This document shows positions 1 through 8,896 of a DNA stretch of 64,000 nt, in pieces. Within the stretch, counting starts at the first letter, position 1, and every line of letters starts with the position of its first letter. The position numbers and the translations under genes are program-made. Source of the DNA: Streptomyces sp. SAJ15 (GTDB lineage Bacteria > Actinomycetota > Actinomycetes > Streptomycetales > Streptomycetaceae); assembly GCF_007595705.1 (NCBI RefSeq), contig NZ_NISY01000015.1, forward strand, positions 1-64,000. Reading direction: 5' to 3'. Under the pieces are notes generated by a model. The model was not told where the DNA came from and searched no databases. It saw nothing but the letters and a program-made list of their open reading frames with translations.

Positions 1-80
1 ACCGAACCCGGAAGCTAAGCCTTTCAGCGCCGATGGTACTGCAGGGGGGACCCTGTGGGAGAGTAGGACGCCGCCGAACA
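1..80 (+). rRNA. rrf: 5S ribosomal RNA, 3' part
   Basis: The first 80 bases match the 3' two thirds of an actinobacterial 5S rRNA: the GAACCCGGAAG loop, the CTAAGCCTTTCAGCGCCGATGG stretch, and the closing GGGAGAGTAGGACGCCGCCGAAC helix strand. The 5' part lies outside the window, so this is the tail of an rRNA operon read on the plus strand. A strong terminator follows directly. Confidence 0.95.
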
Positions 81-87
81 AATTTTG

Positions 88-137
88 AAAGTGGCTCGAT
101 CCCCAAGCATCGCTTGGGGATCGAGCCACTTTTTTTG
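88..137 (+). terminator. rRNA operon terminator
   Basis: A perfect 18-bp stem (91-108 pairing with 112-129) with a 3-base loop is followed by an 8-base T run from 130. This is an unusually canonical intrinsic terminator for a streptomycete, as expected after an rRNA operon. It may also serve the minus-strand gene ending at 146, since A residues precede the left arm. Confidence 0.93.
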
Positions 138-145
138 TTTTTTCC

Positions 146-1429
146 TCAGGATCGGACGCCGGCCGCTCGCGCCAGTTCCAGGTCGAGTGCCTCCCGGCGG
201 ATCCGCTGGTCCACATAGAGCAGTGTGGTGACCCCGGCCGTGATCGGAAGGGTCAGCGTCATGCTGAGGGTCCCGCCGATCCCGATGACGACGAGGAAGG
301 GCCAGCCGACGGCGCTGGACTCGCCGGCGAGCCATTCCATGGCGCTGTCCCCGCCGAGCGTCATACCGACGGCGCTGGCCGGGATCTCGATGACCGCGTT
401 GACGACGAAGACGAACGCGAGCGCCAGCAGTTGGATGCCGAAGACCCGCCACCAGGCGCCCCGTACCAGCTTGGTGGAACGCCGTAACGCGCTCCGCACG
501 CTCTGCTTCTCCAGCACCAGAGCGGGAGCGGCGAGGCTGAACCGTACCCAGAGCCAGATCGCGGCGCAGGAGCCCGGCAGGGCGCCCAGCAGGGCCAGGG
601 TCGCCCCCGGCCGGGAGGCTCCGACGGCCACGACCAGCAGGCCCGGCGCCACCCATGCGGCGAAGGCCCCGACGACGAGCAGGGGCACCAGGACGACCAG
701 CCCGCAGAGCCGGGGCAGCCGCCCCCGGGCGGCGCGCCAGGTCTCCCGGGTGGACGTGGGCCGCCCCAGCACCGCCGCGCTGACCACGGGGGCCAGTAGC
801 ACGGCGCCAGCGAGGGTGCCGAGCATGCCGATGACCATGGTGGCCCCCGTGGTGCCCAGGGAGCCGCCGAGCGCGTCCAGGGTCTCCGCGGCCGTCGGCT
901 CCGGGTCGTTCTCCAGGGCTTCCAGACCGGAGGTGTCCTGCAGCCACAGCCCGGTGACGGTGGTGATCAGAAACTGGCTGACGAGGGCGACGGCGAGCGA
1001 GACGGTGAGCGCGGTCCGCCAGTGCAGACGCAGCGTCGCCAGCGCACCGTCGATGATCTCGCCGACGCGGAGCGGCCGCAGCGGCACGGTGCCCGGCTTG
1101 GCCGCGGGCGGCGGCTGCGCCCATCCGGCGCCCCAACCCCCGGACCCGGCGGGGCCGGCGGAGCCGTTCCGGCCCGATGGACCGGACGGGTGATCCGGAG
1201 TCCCCCAGGGCGCGGGCCACTGTCCCCGGGGCGGCTGTCGCTCCGCCCATCTGGCGCCCGGCGCCGATCCGGGACCGGCCCCCGCGGACGGCCGGTCCGG
1301 GGGCCGGGAGCCATCGGGAGGTTCGGCGGCCTCCGCGCCCTCCGGGGCGTCGCCCTCGCCGGAAGGGCCCTGTTCCGGCTGGTCGGCCGGGGAGGAACCG
1401 GGTGGTTCCCGACCCGGGGAGTCGTTCAT
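146..1429 (-). CDS. Multi-pass membrane protein, glycerophosphoryl-diester-phosphodiesterase-like membrane domain
   Basis: About 427 residues. The first 110 or so are Pro/Gly/Ser-rich and acidic, probably a disordered cytoplasmic segment. The rest holds six or more hydrophobic helices alternating with short loops, the look of the membrane domain found with GdpP/YfhO-type or DUF7544-like proteins. No catalytic motif is visible. The ATG at 1429 is chosen because AAGGAG at 1440-1435 sits 5 bases upstream; the alternative GTG at 1435 overlaps that ribosome site. Function is unknown; in streptomycetes this type of gene is common between the rRNA operon and mtnA. Confidence 0.75.
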   Translation of the reverse strand: MNDSPGREPPGSSPADQPEQGPSGEGDAPEGAEAAEPPDGSRPPDRPSAGAGPGSAPGARWAERQPPRGQWPAPWGTPDHPSGPSGRNGSAGPAGSGGWGAGWAQPPPAAKPGTVPLRPLRVGEIIDGALATLRLHWRTALTVSLAVALVSQFLITTVTGLWLQDTSGLEALENDPEPTAAETLDALGGSLGTTGATMVIGMLGTLAGAVLLAPVVSAAVLGRPTSTRETWRAARGRLPRLCGLVVLVPLLVVGAFAAWVAPGLLVVAVGASRPGATLALLGALPGSCAAIWLWVRFSLAAPALVLEKQSVRSALRRSTKLVRGAWWRVFGIQLLALAFVFVVNAVIEIPASAVGMTLGGDSAMEWLAGESSAVGWPFLVVIGIGGTLSMTLTLPITAGVTTLLYVDQRIRREALDLELARAAGVRS

Positions 1430-1571
1430 CGTCACTCCTTCCCGATGCCCCGTCGCTGAAGGTGACGGTGGCCGGTCGGCAGCATCGTGTCACGGTGTGC
1501 CGGTCCTCGCGCCGTGATCGCCGCCGAGGGCGGCCTTCAATAATGGGCACCCTTCCGGGCAGACTGGGCGG

Positions 1572-2729
1572 ATGGCTGTTGAGCACGCAGTCTCTCCGGG
1601 CGGCGAAACCCCGCCCATCGCCCGTGCGCTGCGCTGGGAGGAACCACCCGAGGGGCCCGTCCTGGTGCTCCTCGACCAGACGCGGCTCCCCGCCCAAGAG
1701 GTCGAGCTGGTCTGCACGGACGTACCGGCGCTGGTTGCCGCGATACGTACGCTCGCGGTGCGCGGCGCGCCGCTGTTGGGGGTCGCCGGCGCGTACGGCG
1801 TGGCCCTGGCGGCGGCGCGCGGCTTCGACGTGGAGGAGGCCGCCGATCGGCTGGTCTTCGCCCGCCCCCCGGCCGTCAGCCTGGCGCGCGGGGTGCGCCG
1901 TGCCCTGACGGCCTATCGGAAGGCGGTGGAGCGCGGTGATGACGCCGCGCAGGCCGCCGCCGCGTCGCTCGCCGCGGCCCGCGCGGTGCACCGGGAGGAC
2001 GTGCGGGCCGGCACGATGCTGGCCGCGCGGGGGCTGGTCCTGCTGCGGGAACTGCTGCCGGGCGGCGGCTACCGCATCCTCACCCATGCCCACACCGGCG
2101 CGCTGGCCTCGGTGGGCGAGGGCACCGCGTTCGCCGTCATCGCGGCGGCGCACCGCGCGGGGCGGCTGCGGCGGCTGTGGGTGGACGAGAGCCGGCCGTC
2201 CTTCCAGGGGGCGCGGCTGACCGCGCACGAGGCGGCCCGCGCGGGGATGGCGTGCACGCTGTTGCCGGACAGCGCGGCGGGCTCGCTGTTCGCTGCGGGC
2301 AAGGTCGACGCCGTACTGATCGGTGCCGACCGGATAGCGGCGGACGGGTCGGCGGCGGCCACCGTGGGCGGCTATCCGCTCGCCGTGCTGGCCCGCTACC
2401 ACGATGTGCCGTTCATCGTCGTGGCCCCGGCCGGCACGGTGGATTCCCGCGCCGTCGACGCGGCGGCCATGGAGATAGAGCACCGGCCCGGACACGAGGT
2501 CACGGATCTGACCATTCCGTACGGACCGACCGCCGGCGTCGAGGCGGGAACCGGTGTGCCGGTGGCCCCCTTAGGCACCCAGGCATATAATCCGGCCTTC
2601 GATGTCACGCCACCCGGGTTGCTGACCGCTATCGTCACGGAACACGGGGTGATTTCCCCGGTTTCCGCCGCCGGAATTCGTGATCTGTGCGCCAGTTCAC
2701 GATCGGGCGAGGGGAAGTCGCCGGGCTGA
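1572..2729 (+). CDS. mtnA: MtnA/eIF2B-family protein (methylthioribose-1-phosphate isomerase homologue with altered active site)
   Basis: 385 residues, full length for S-methyl-5-thioribose-1-phosphate isomerase of the methionine salvage pathway. Family motifs are present: the phosphate-binding AVRGAPLLGVAGAYG near residue 60, VDESRP near 200, and GADRIAADG around 251-259 with the catalytic-type Asp253. However, the family's LTHCN motif reads LTHAH here (Ala173 for the catalytic Cys, His174 for Asn), and the substrate-binding Asn-Lys after the Asp motif reads Ala263-Thr264. In B. subtilis MtnA the Cys and Asp are the catalytic pair, so isomerase activity is doubtful. The reading frame is otherwise intact, with normal codon use. 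Position before mtrAB-lpqB is the conserved streptomycete arrangement. Confidence 0.85.
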   Translation: MAVEHAVSPGGETPPIARALRWEEPPEGPVLVLLDQTRLPAQEVELVCTDVPALVAAIRTLAVRGAPLLGVAGAYGVALAAARGFDVEEAADRLVFARPPAVSLARGVRRALTAYRKAVERGDDAAQAAAASLAAARAVHREDVRAGTMLAARGLVLLRELLPGGGYRILTHAHTGALASVGEGTAFAVIAAAHRAGRLRRLWVDESRPSFQGARLTAHEAARAGMACTLLPDSAAGSLFAAGKVDAVLIGADRIAADGSAAATVGGYPLAVLARYHDVPFIVVAPAGTVDSRAVDAAAMEIEHRPGHEVTDLTIPYGPTAGVEAGTGVPVAPLGTQAYNPAFDVTPPGLLTAIVTEHGVISPVSAAGIRDLCASSRSGEGKSPG

Positions 2730-2919
2730 CGTCATGATGTGTGACCACGACCCGCGCCGCCCTTGCGACACCTGGGCGGGAGGGGCGTGACCGGCCTGCC
2801 GGAAATCAAGATCCAAATACCGTTACGGGTGCCTACGGGCATAAACACTCGTTGCCCCGTAGCGGTGAGCTGGGTCACCCTCGTCTATTGACCGGATGCG
2901 AAAATGGGATGATGTCGAT
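2730..2919 (+). promoter_or_regulatory. mtrA upstream region with inverted repeat
   Basis: This 190-base gap precedes mtrA. It holds CTACGGG (2833-2839) and its exact complement CCCGTAG (2856-2862), 16 bases apart, and an upstream GTTACGGG that partly repeats the left arm. The spacing suits a transcript hairpin or a regulator site. MtrA is known to regulate its own operon through GTAAC-type sites, and the reverse strand here has GTAACGGTA (2825-2817), so autoregulation is possible but unproven. Confidence 0.35.
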
Positions 2920-3597
2920 ATGAAGGGACGCGTCCTCGTCGTCGACGACGACACCGCACTGGCAGAGATGCTCGGCATCGTGCTGCGCGGAGAAGGCTTT
3001 GAACCGTCGTTCGTGTCGGACGGCGACAAGGCTCTCGCCGCCTTCCGCGATGCCAAACCCGACCTGGTGCTGCTCGACCTCATGCTCCCCGGACGGGACG
3101 GCATCGAGGTATGTCGGCTCATCCGGGCCGAGTCCGGGGTTCCGATCGTCATGCTGACCGCCAAGAGCGACACGGTCGACGTGGTCGTGGGCCTGGAATC
3201 CGGCGCCGACGACTACATCGTCAAGCCGTTCAAGCCCAAGGAACTGGTCGCCCGTATCCGGGCGCGGCTGCGTCGCTCCGAGGAGCCGGCGCCCGAGCAG
3301 CTCACCATCGGCGACCTCGTCATCGACGTGGCCGGCCACTCCGTCAAGCGCGACGGCCAGTCGATAGCGCTGACCCCGCTGGAGTTCGACCTGCTGGTCG
3401 CGCTGGCCCGTAAGCCCTGGCAGGTCTTCACCCGCGAGGTGCTCCTCGAGCAGGTGTGGGGCTACCGGCACGCCGCCGACACCCGCCTGGTCAACGTGCA
3501 CGTGCAGCGGCTGCGCTCCAAGGTCGAGAGGGACCCGGAGCGGCCGGAGATCGTCGTGACCGTGCGCGGCGTCGGCTACAAGGCCGGGCCGAGCTGA
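2920..3597 (+). CDS. mtrA: Two-component response regulator MtrA
   Basis: 226 residues from ATG 2920; an in-frame ATG at 2896 would add eight residues before the first receiver strand. The receiver domain has the acidic pair D9/D10, the phospho-acceptor D53 in LLDLMLP, and the conserved Lys in VKPFKPKE. An OmpR-type winged helix follows (about 130-226), ending in RGVGYKAGPS. MtrA is the essential or global regulator of cell-wall, replication and developmental genes in Actinobacteria. It lies 2 bases before mtrB, so the two are translated together. Confidence 0.97.
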   Translation: MKGRVLVVDDDTALAEMLGIVLRGEGFEPSFVSDGDKALAAFRDAKPDLVLLDLMLPGRDGIEVCRLIRAESGVPIVMLTAKSDTVDVVVGLESGADDYIVKPFKPKELVARIRARLRRSEEPAPEQLTIGDLVIDVAGHSVKRDGQSIALTPLEFDLLVALARKPWQVFTREVLLEQVWGYRHAADTRLVNVHVQRLRSKVERDPERPEIVVTVRGVGYKAGPS

Positions 3598-3599
3598 GC

Positions 3600-5912
3600 A
3601 TGTCGACCGGCGCTGCCCCGCAGCCCCGCGGGCCGGAGGGCGGCGCCCAGGACACCACCCGGGCCGGCCGCCCCGTCGACCCCGCGGGCGACATCCCGCT
3701 GTTCCGGCGGCTGTGGAGCGGCGGCCACCTGCTGCCCGACGGCGCCCGCAACGGGCCGGCGCACCCCCTGATCAGGCTCTTCGGCCGGTGGGTGCGCCGC
3801 CCCCTGCTGCCCGCGCTGCGCCTGTGGCGACGCAACATCCAGCTCCGCGTCGTGGCCACCACGCTGCTGATGTCCCTCGGCGTGGTGCTGCTTCTCGGCC
3901 TGGTCGTCATCGGCCAGGTCCGCAACGGCCTGCTCGACGCCAAGCGACACGCCGCGCAGGGCCAGGCCGCCGGCGGCTTCGACGTCGCCGAGCAGCTGGC
4001 CGACGCCCGCGGCGACACCCGCGGCGAACAGGACGGCACCCCCGGCAACCGCGGCGCCCAGGACCCCGGCACCTGGCTGACGGCCCTCGTCAACCAGCTC
4101 GCCAGCGGCGGCAAGGGCTCCTACTTCGTGGTGGCGCTCAGCTCCGAGGCCGCCACCGCCGTCGAGGAGCCGCCGGTCACCAGTCGCGGCCCGCGCGCCT
4201 CCGGGGACATCAACCCCACCCAGAGCGTCCCCGCCGAGCTGCGCCACAAGGTCGACCAGGGCGACGCCGTCTACGAGCAGTACACCAGGATCCGCCACCA
4301 GGGATCCGGCTCCGAGGAGCCCGGCCTGGTCATCGGCAAGCAGCTCATGGGCATCGACGACAAGCCCTACCAGCTGTACTACGTCTTCCCCTTCACCCAG
4401 GAGGAGAAGTCGCTGAGCCTGGTCAAGGGCACCCTGGCCACCGCCGGCGTGTTCGTCGTGGTCCTCCTCGGCGCCATCGCCTGGGTCGTGGTGCGCCAGG
4501 TCGTCACCCCCGTACGGATGGCCGCCGGCATCTCCGAGCGGCTGGCCGCCGGCCGCCTCCAGGAGCGGATGAAGGTCACCGGCGAGGACGACATCGCCCG
4601 CCTCGGCGAGGCGTTCAACAAGATGGCGCAGAACCTCCAGGTCAAGATCCAGCAGCTGGAAGACCTCTCCCGGATGCAGCGCCGCTTCGTCTCCGACGTC
4701 TCCCACGAGCTGCGCACCCCGCTCACCACCGTGCGCATGGCCGCCGACGTCATCCACGACGCCCGCGAGGACTTCGACCCGGTCACCGCCCGCTCCGCCG
4801 AACTGCTCATCGGCCAGCTCGACCGCTTCGAGTCGCTCCTCGCCGACCTCCTGGAGATCAGCCGCTTCGACGCCGGCGCGGCCGCCCTGGAGGCCGACGC
4901 GATCGACCTGCGCGACGTGGTCCACCGCGTCGTCGACGGCGCCGAGCCGCTCGCCGAGCGCAAGGGCACCAGGATCATCGTCCGCGGCGACGAACGCCCC
5001 GTGATCGCCGAGGCCGACGCCCGACGCGTGGAGCGGGTGCTGCGCAACCTCGTGGTCAACGCCGTCGAACACGGCGAGGGCCGGGACGTGGTGGTGCGGC
5101 TCGCCGGCTCCCAAAGCGCCGTCGCCGTCGCCGTCCGCGACTACGGCATCGGACTCAAGCCCGGCGAGGCCACCCGCGTCTTCAACCGCTTCTGGCGGGC
5201 CGACCCGGCCCGCGCCCGCACCACCGGCGGCACCGGCCTCGGCCTCTCCATCGCGGAGGAGGACGCCCGGCTGCACGGCGGCTGGCTCCAGGCATGGGGC
5301 GAGCCCGGCGGCGGCTCCCAGTTCCGGCTGACGCTGCCGCGCGCCGCCGGCGACGCGCTGCGCACCTCGCCGATCCCGCTGGAGCCCGAGGACTCACGTC
5401 GCAACCGCGGCCTGGGCGGAGGCAAGGGCACCGGCGGCGCCGCCGGCCGTGCCGGCGCACACGTGCCCGCCCAGCTGCGCGCCGCCCCCCGGCGGCCGGC
5501 GCTGCCCGCGCCCGCGGGCCCGCCGCCGGTCGTGGACCCCGCCGCCCTGCCGGGCGACGGCAACCGCGTGGTGCCGCGCGACAGCGCCGCCACGCGCCCC
5601 GACCCCACCACCGCCACGCGACCGTCAGCCCCGACCACGCCCACGGTGCCGGCCCCGGCGAGGCCGACGACCGCCCCCGCGGCGGCGCCGGCGACCGTCT
5701 CCCCGCGCCGGGAACCGGCCGAGGCGGCGGGATCCGTACGACCCGGGCCCACCCCCGCACCGCCGCCCTCCGCCGCCGTACCGCAGGACCCCGCCGGGGA
5801 GCCGGCCTCCGTCCGGCCGGGGCCCGCGGCAGCGGCGCGGGACGCCGCCGCGACACCGACGTCCACACAGCCGACCCAGAGCGAACCGGAGGGCCGACCC
5901 CGTGGGCGCTGA
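3600..5912 (+). CDS. mtrB: Sensor histidine kinase MtrB
   Basis: 770 residues. Transmembrane helices lie near 84-106 and 281-301, with an extracytoplasmic sensor region between, then HAMP (about 302-355) and a HisKA domain with His369 in SDVSHELRTPLTT. The HATPase has its N box NLVVNAVEHG near 483 and G boxes DYGIG near 514 and GGTGLGLS near 543. It phosphorylates MtrA. The last 185 residues are a Pro/Ala/Thr-rich tail without a recognisable fold, longer than in mycobacterial MtrB. The start lies two bases after the mtrA stop, and the 3' end overlaps lpqB by 11 bases. Confidence 0.95.
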   Translation: MSTGAAPQPRGPEGGAQDTTRAGRPVDPAGDIPLFRRLWSGGHLLPDGARNGPAHPLIRLFGRWVRRPLLPALRLWRRNIQLRVVATTLLMSLGVVLLLGLVVIGQVRNGLLDAKRHAAQGQAAGGFDVAEQLADARGDTRGEQDGTPGNRGAQDPGTWLTALVNQLASGGKGSYFVVALSSEAATAVEEPPVTSRGPRASGDINPTQSVPAELRHKVDQGDAVYEQYTRIRHQGSGSEEPGLVIGKQLMGIDDKPYQLYYVFPFTQEEKSLSLVKGTLATAGVFVVVLLGAIAWVVVRQVVTPVRMAAGISERLAAGRLQERMKVTGEDDIARLGEAFNKMAQNLQVKIQQLEDLSRMQRRFVSDVSHELRTPLTTVRMAADVIHDAREDFDPVTARSAELLIGQLDRFESLLADLLEISRFDAGAAALEADAIDLRDVVHRVVDGAEPLAERKGTRIIVRGDERPVIAEADARRVERVLRNLVVNAVEHGEGRDVVVRLAGSQSAVAVAVRDYGIGLKPGEATRVFNRFWRADPARARTTGGTGLGLSIAEEDARLHGGWLQAWGEPGGGSQFRLTLPRAAGDALRTSPIPLEPEDSRRNRGLGGGKGTGGAAGRAGAHVPAQLRAAPRRPALPAPAGPPPVVDPAALPGDGNRVVPRDSAATRPDPTTATRPSAPTTPTVPAPARPTTAPAAAPATVSPRREPAEAAGSVRPGPTPAPPPSAAVPQDPAGEPASVRPGPAAAARDAAATPTSTQPTQSEPEGRPRGR

Positions 5913-7812
5913 CCGCCGCCACCGCCCCAGCGAACCCGACGAACCCGGCGACCCCCGAAGAGCGCACGCCCCGAGCGCCCGACGCCGCACCCCGCTCGCG
6001 GCGTCGGCGCTCCTCGTCTGCGGCGCGGTCGTGCTGACGGGCTGTGCCTCCATGCCCGACAGCGGAGACGTCAGCAAGGTCGACTCCTCGCCGCGCGCAG
6101 AGATCGACTCGCAGGTGCGGGTCTACGGGGTGCCGCCGGGCAACGGCGAACAGCCCCCGGAGCTGGTCTCCGGCTTCCTGGAGGCCATCACCAGCGACGA
6201 ACCCGACTTCGACACCGCCAAGCAGTACCTCGCCGACGAGGCCCAGGGCGCCTGGGACCCGTTCGCCTCGATCACCGTGCTCGCGCAGGCCCCCAAGGTC
6301 TCGGTCGACCCCACCGCCGGCAAGGACGGAAACGGCATCACCATCCTGCTGACCGGCACTCAGCTCGCCACGGTCGACGACCGACACGCGTACGAGCCGC
6401 GGGAGCGGAAGTACGAGGAGCGCATCCACCTCGCCAAGACCGGCGGCGAATGGCGGATCGACAGCCTGCCGCCGGGACTGGTCATGGGCCAGCCCGACTT
6501 CCAGCGCATCTACCGCTCCGTCAACAAGTACTACTTCGCCGAACTGGGCCCGGACGCCGGCGCGTCACCCGTCGTCGGCGAGGACGTCCTCGTCGCGGAC
6601 CCCGTCTACCTGCGCAAGCGCGTCGACTCCGTCACCGCGACGGTCAACGCCCTGCTGGACGGCCCGACCAACTGGCTCGACCCGGTCGTCAGCACCGCCT
6701 TCCCCACCGGCACCACCCTCGCGGCGGGCGAGAAGAAGCTCACCCTCGACGACTCGCACACGTTGAGCGTCCGGCTCAACGACCGCGCGGCGCGCATCGA
6801 CGAGGTGCGCTGCCACCGGATGGCGGCTCAGGTCTTCTTCACCGTCCAGGACCAGACCTCCACCGAGCTGAGCAGCGTACGACTGGAGCGCGCCAACGGC
6901 TCCGAACTGTGCAGCCTCTCCAGCGAATCCTCGCGCGGCTACGCACCCGACCGACTCAACGGCCGCATGGACCGCAAGTACCGGCAGTACTTCGTCGACG
7001 ACAAGCACCGGGTGGTGAGCCTCTCCGACGAGGAGGACGTCGCCAGCCCGGTCGCCGGAGCGTTCGGCCTGGAAGGCGCCCAACTGGGCTCCGTCGCGAT
7101 CGCCCGCGACGAGCGGTTCGCCGCCGGCGTCTCCCGCGACGGCCGCCTCCTCTACACGAGCGTGCTGGAACCCGGCGCCCAGCGCGGCGTGGCCCGGCTC
7201 ACCAGCCGCGCCGCCGACCCCGACAACGGGCTCACCACGCCCAGTTGGGACGCGCTCGGCGGGCTCTGGGTCGCCGACCGCGACCCCCGCCACCCCCGAC
7301 TGCTGCGCCTTCAGAACGGCACCGGAACGCCCGAGGAGGTCCGCGTCCCCGGTCTCGGCGGCGGCCGGATCACCTCGCTGCGCATCTCCTCGGACGGCAT
7401 GCGGCTCGCCCTGCTCGTCGAGCGCGACGGCCATACGACGCTGCAGCTCGGCCGCGTCGAGCGCCGCGGCACCGCCAAGGCCCCGGAGCTCTCCGTCGAG
7501 GGGCTGCGCTCCATCGGGCTCAAGCTGGAGGACGTCGACGCCGCCGCCTGGGCCGGCGACAGCCGTTTGGTGGTCGCCGGCCATGAGAGCCGCGGTGTGC
7601 AGAAGTTGCTGATGTACGTGGAGACCGACGGTTCTCCCGCCGACATCCGCACCATTCCCGCCCCCGGCGGTATACAGACCCTCGCCGCCACCGAGGGCCA
7701 GAACCGTCCCCTCCTCGCCGGCGCCAAGGAGGACGGCATCGTCCGACTCACCACCAACGGCGACTGGGAGAGCGTGGCCAAGGCGGGAGTGGGGCCGGTC
7801 TATCCGGGCTGA
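5902..7812 (+). CDS. lpqB: MtrAB-associated lipoprotein LpqB
   Basis: 636 residues from a GTG chosen because GGAGGG lies 8 bases upstream. The signal peptide ends in the lipobox LTGC with Cys48, followed by SMPDSGD. The mature part has a GerMN-type domain (about 180-330) and a C-terminal beta-propeller-like region, the LpqB family architecture. In mycobacteria LpqB binds the extracellular part of MtrB and tunes MtrA phosphorylation. The 11-base overlap with mtrB implies translational coupling, so mtrA-mtrB-lpqB form one operon. Confidence 0.95.
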   Translation: MGADRRHRPSEPDEPGDPRRAHAPSARRRTPLAASALLVCGAVVLTGCASMPDSGDVSKVDSSPRAEIDSQVRVYGVPPGNGEQPPELVSGFLEAITSDEPDFDTAKQYLADEAQGAWDPFASITVLAQAPKVSVDPTAGKDGNGITILLTGTQLATVDDRHAYEPRERKYEERIHLAKTGGEWRIDSLPPGLVMGQPDFQRIYRSVNKYYFAELGPDAGASPVVGEDVLVADPVYLRKRVDSVTATVNALLDGPTNWLDPVVSTAFPTGTTLAAGEKKLTLDDSHTLSVRLNDRAARIDEVRCHRMAAQVFFTVQDQTSTELSSVRLERANGSELCSLSSESSRGYAPDRLNGRMDRKYRQYFVDDKHRVVSLSDEEDVASPVAGAFGLEGAQLGSVAIARDERFAAGVSRDGRLLYTSVLEPGAQRGVARLTSRAADPDNGLTTPSWDALGGLWVADRDPRHPRLLRLQNGTGTPEEVRVPGLGGGRITSLRISSDGMRLALLVERDGHTTLQLGRVERRGTAKAPELSVEGLRSIGLKLEDVDAAAWAGDSRLVVAGHESRGVQKLLMYVETDGSPADIRTIPAPGGIQTLAATEGQNRPLLAGAKEDGIVRLTTNGDWESVAKAGVGPVYPG

Positions 7813-7884
7813 CTGTCGGGCGTCTGATGGGCGCCTGCCGGGCATCTGGCACCTGATGTGCATCTGTTGGGCAACTGACGGGCG

Positions 7885-8805
7885 TCACCGCCGGGGGCGG
7901 GCGGGCACGGGAAGCTGTCCCGCCACGATCGCGGCGAGTGCGAGCCCGAAACCCACGAGCTGGAGGGGCCCGAGCGTCTGGCCGAGCACGACGGCGCCGA
8001 GAACCGCGGCGACCAGGGGAGAGAGCAGCACGAGGACCGCGACCGAGGTGACGGGCAGCCTGGTGAGTCCGCGGAACCACAGGACGAAGGCGAGCAGACC
8101 GCCGAACAGGCCCAACCAGAGGTAGCCGAGGACGGCGGGAAGGTCGACCGTGGGAGGCGCCCCCTCGACCAGGACGGTGAGAGGCAACAGGAACAGCCCC
8201 CCTGCCGTGAGTTGCCACCCGGCGAAAGCGGTGGCACCGGCCTCGGCCGGACGTCCCCAGCGTTTGGTGAGCGTCAGCCCGAGCGCCATGGACGCCGCGC
8301 TGCCGAGGCCCGCCGCGACCCCGACGCCGTCGAGTGCCGCCTTCGGCCCGATCACCACCAGGCCGACGCCGACCACGCCGACCAGCCCCCAGGCGAGGCG
8401 CCAGACCGACAGGCGCTCACGGAGGACCGCCACGGCCAGGACGGCGACGACGAGCGGTTGGGCCGCCGCCAGGGTGGCGGCGACGCCTCCCGGCAGGCGT
8501 TCGGCCGCGATGGCCAGGAGCGGGAAGAGCAGCCCGATGTTCAGCACGCCGAGCACCGCGGCCTTCCCCCACCACGTTCCGCGCGGCATCGTCCGGGAGA
8601 TCGCCAGCGCGACCAGACCGGCGGGCAACGCCCGGAGGAGCGCCGCGAACAGGGGGTGCCCCGGCGGGAGCAGCTCGGTGGTGACGACATAGAACGTGCC
8701 CCACACCAGGGGAGCGAGCGCCGTCACGGCGGCACGGGGCAGGCCCCGTGGGGGAACCCCACCGGCGGTTCCACCGGCAGCCCTCAGCGCTGTTGGACTT
8801 GTCAT
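7885..8805 (-). CDS. EamA/DMT-family transporter
   Basis: 306 residues with about ten hydrophobic helices in two homologous EamA halves (PGGVAATLAAAQPLVVAV in the first, VTSVAVLVLLSPLVAAVLG in the second). This family exports metabolites, amino acids or drugs from the cytoplasm; the substrate cannot be told. It is divergent from a LysR regulator across a 91-base gap, the usual sign that the regulator controls it. It sits between lpqB and comF, where S. coelicolor has neither gene as far as I recall, so the pair may be a strain-variable insertion. Confidence 0.88.
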   Translation of the reverse strand: MTSPTALRAAGGTAGGVPPRGLPRAAVTALAPLVWGTFYVVTTELLPPGHPLFAALLRALPAGLVALAISRTMPRGTWWGKAAVLGVLNIGLLFPLLAIAAERLPGGVAATLAAAQPLVVAVLAVAVLRERLSVWRLAWGLVGVVGVGLVVIGPKAALDGVGVAAGLGSAASMALGLTLTKRWGRPAEAGATAFAGWQLTAGGLFLLPLTVLVEGAPPTVDLPAVLGYLWLGLFGGLLAFVLWFRGLTRLPVTSVAVLVLLSPLVAAVLGAVVLGQTLGPLQLVGFGLALAAIVAGQLPVPARPRR

Positions 8806-8896
8806 GCCCGCAGTCTCAGACGGGTGCGATCAATGAGTCCAACACATGTTTTGTCACTCGATTGATCTCGATTCTCGATGGATCGACGATGGGTCC
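8806..8896. promoter_or_regulatory. Divergent promoter region of the EamA/LysR pair
   Basis: This region holds an inverted repeat: GATCAA at 8828-8833 and TTGATC at 8862-8867, with an imperfect extension (GATCAATGAG against CTCGATTGATC). The right arm could be a -35 for GACGAT at 8884-8889, with 16-base spacing, which would start transcription at about the LysR ATG. LysR regulators typically bind such a site near their own promoter. This is inferred from sequence only. Confidence 0.4.

Noticed and set aside
24..2495. Minus-strand open frame of 823 codons spanning the membrane-protein and mtnA region
   Set aside because: It runs through the rRNA terminator and across two real genes on different strands, so it cannot be one gene.
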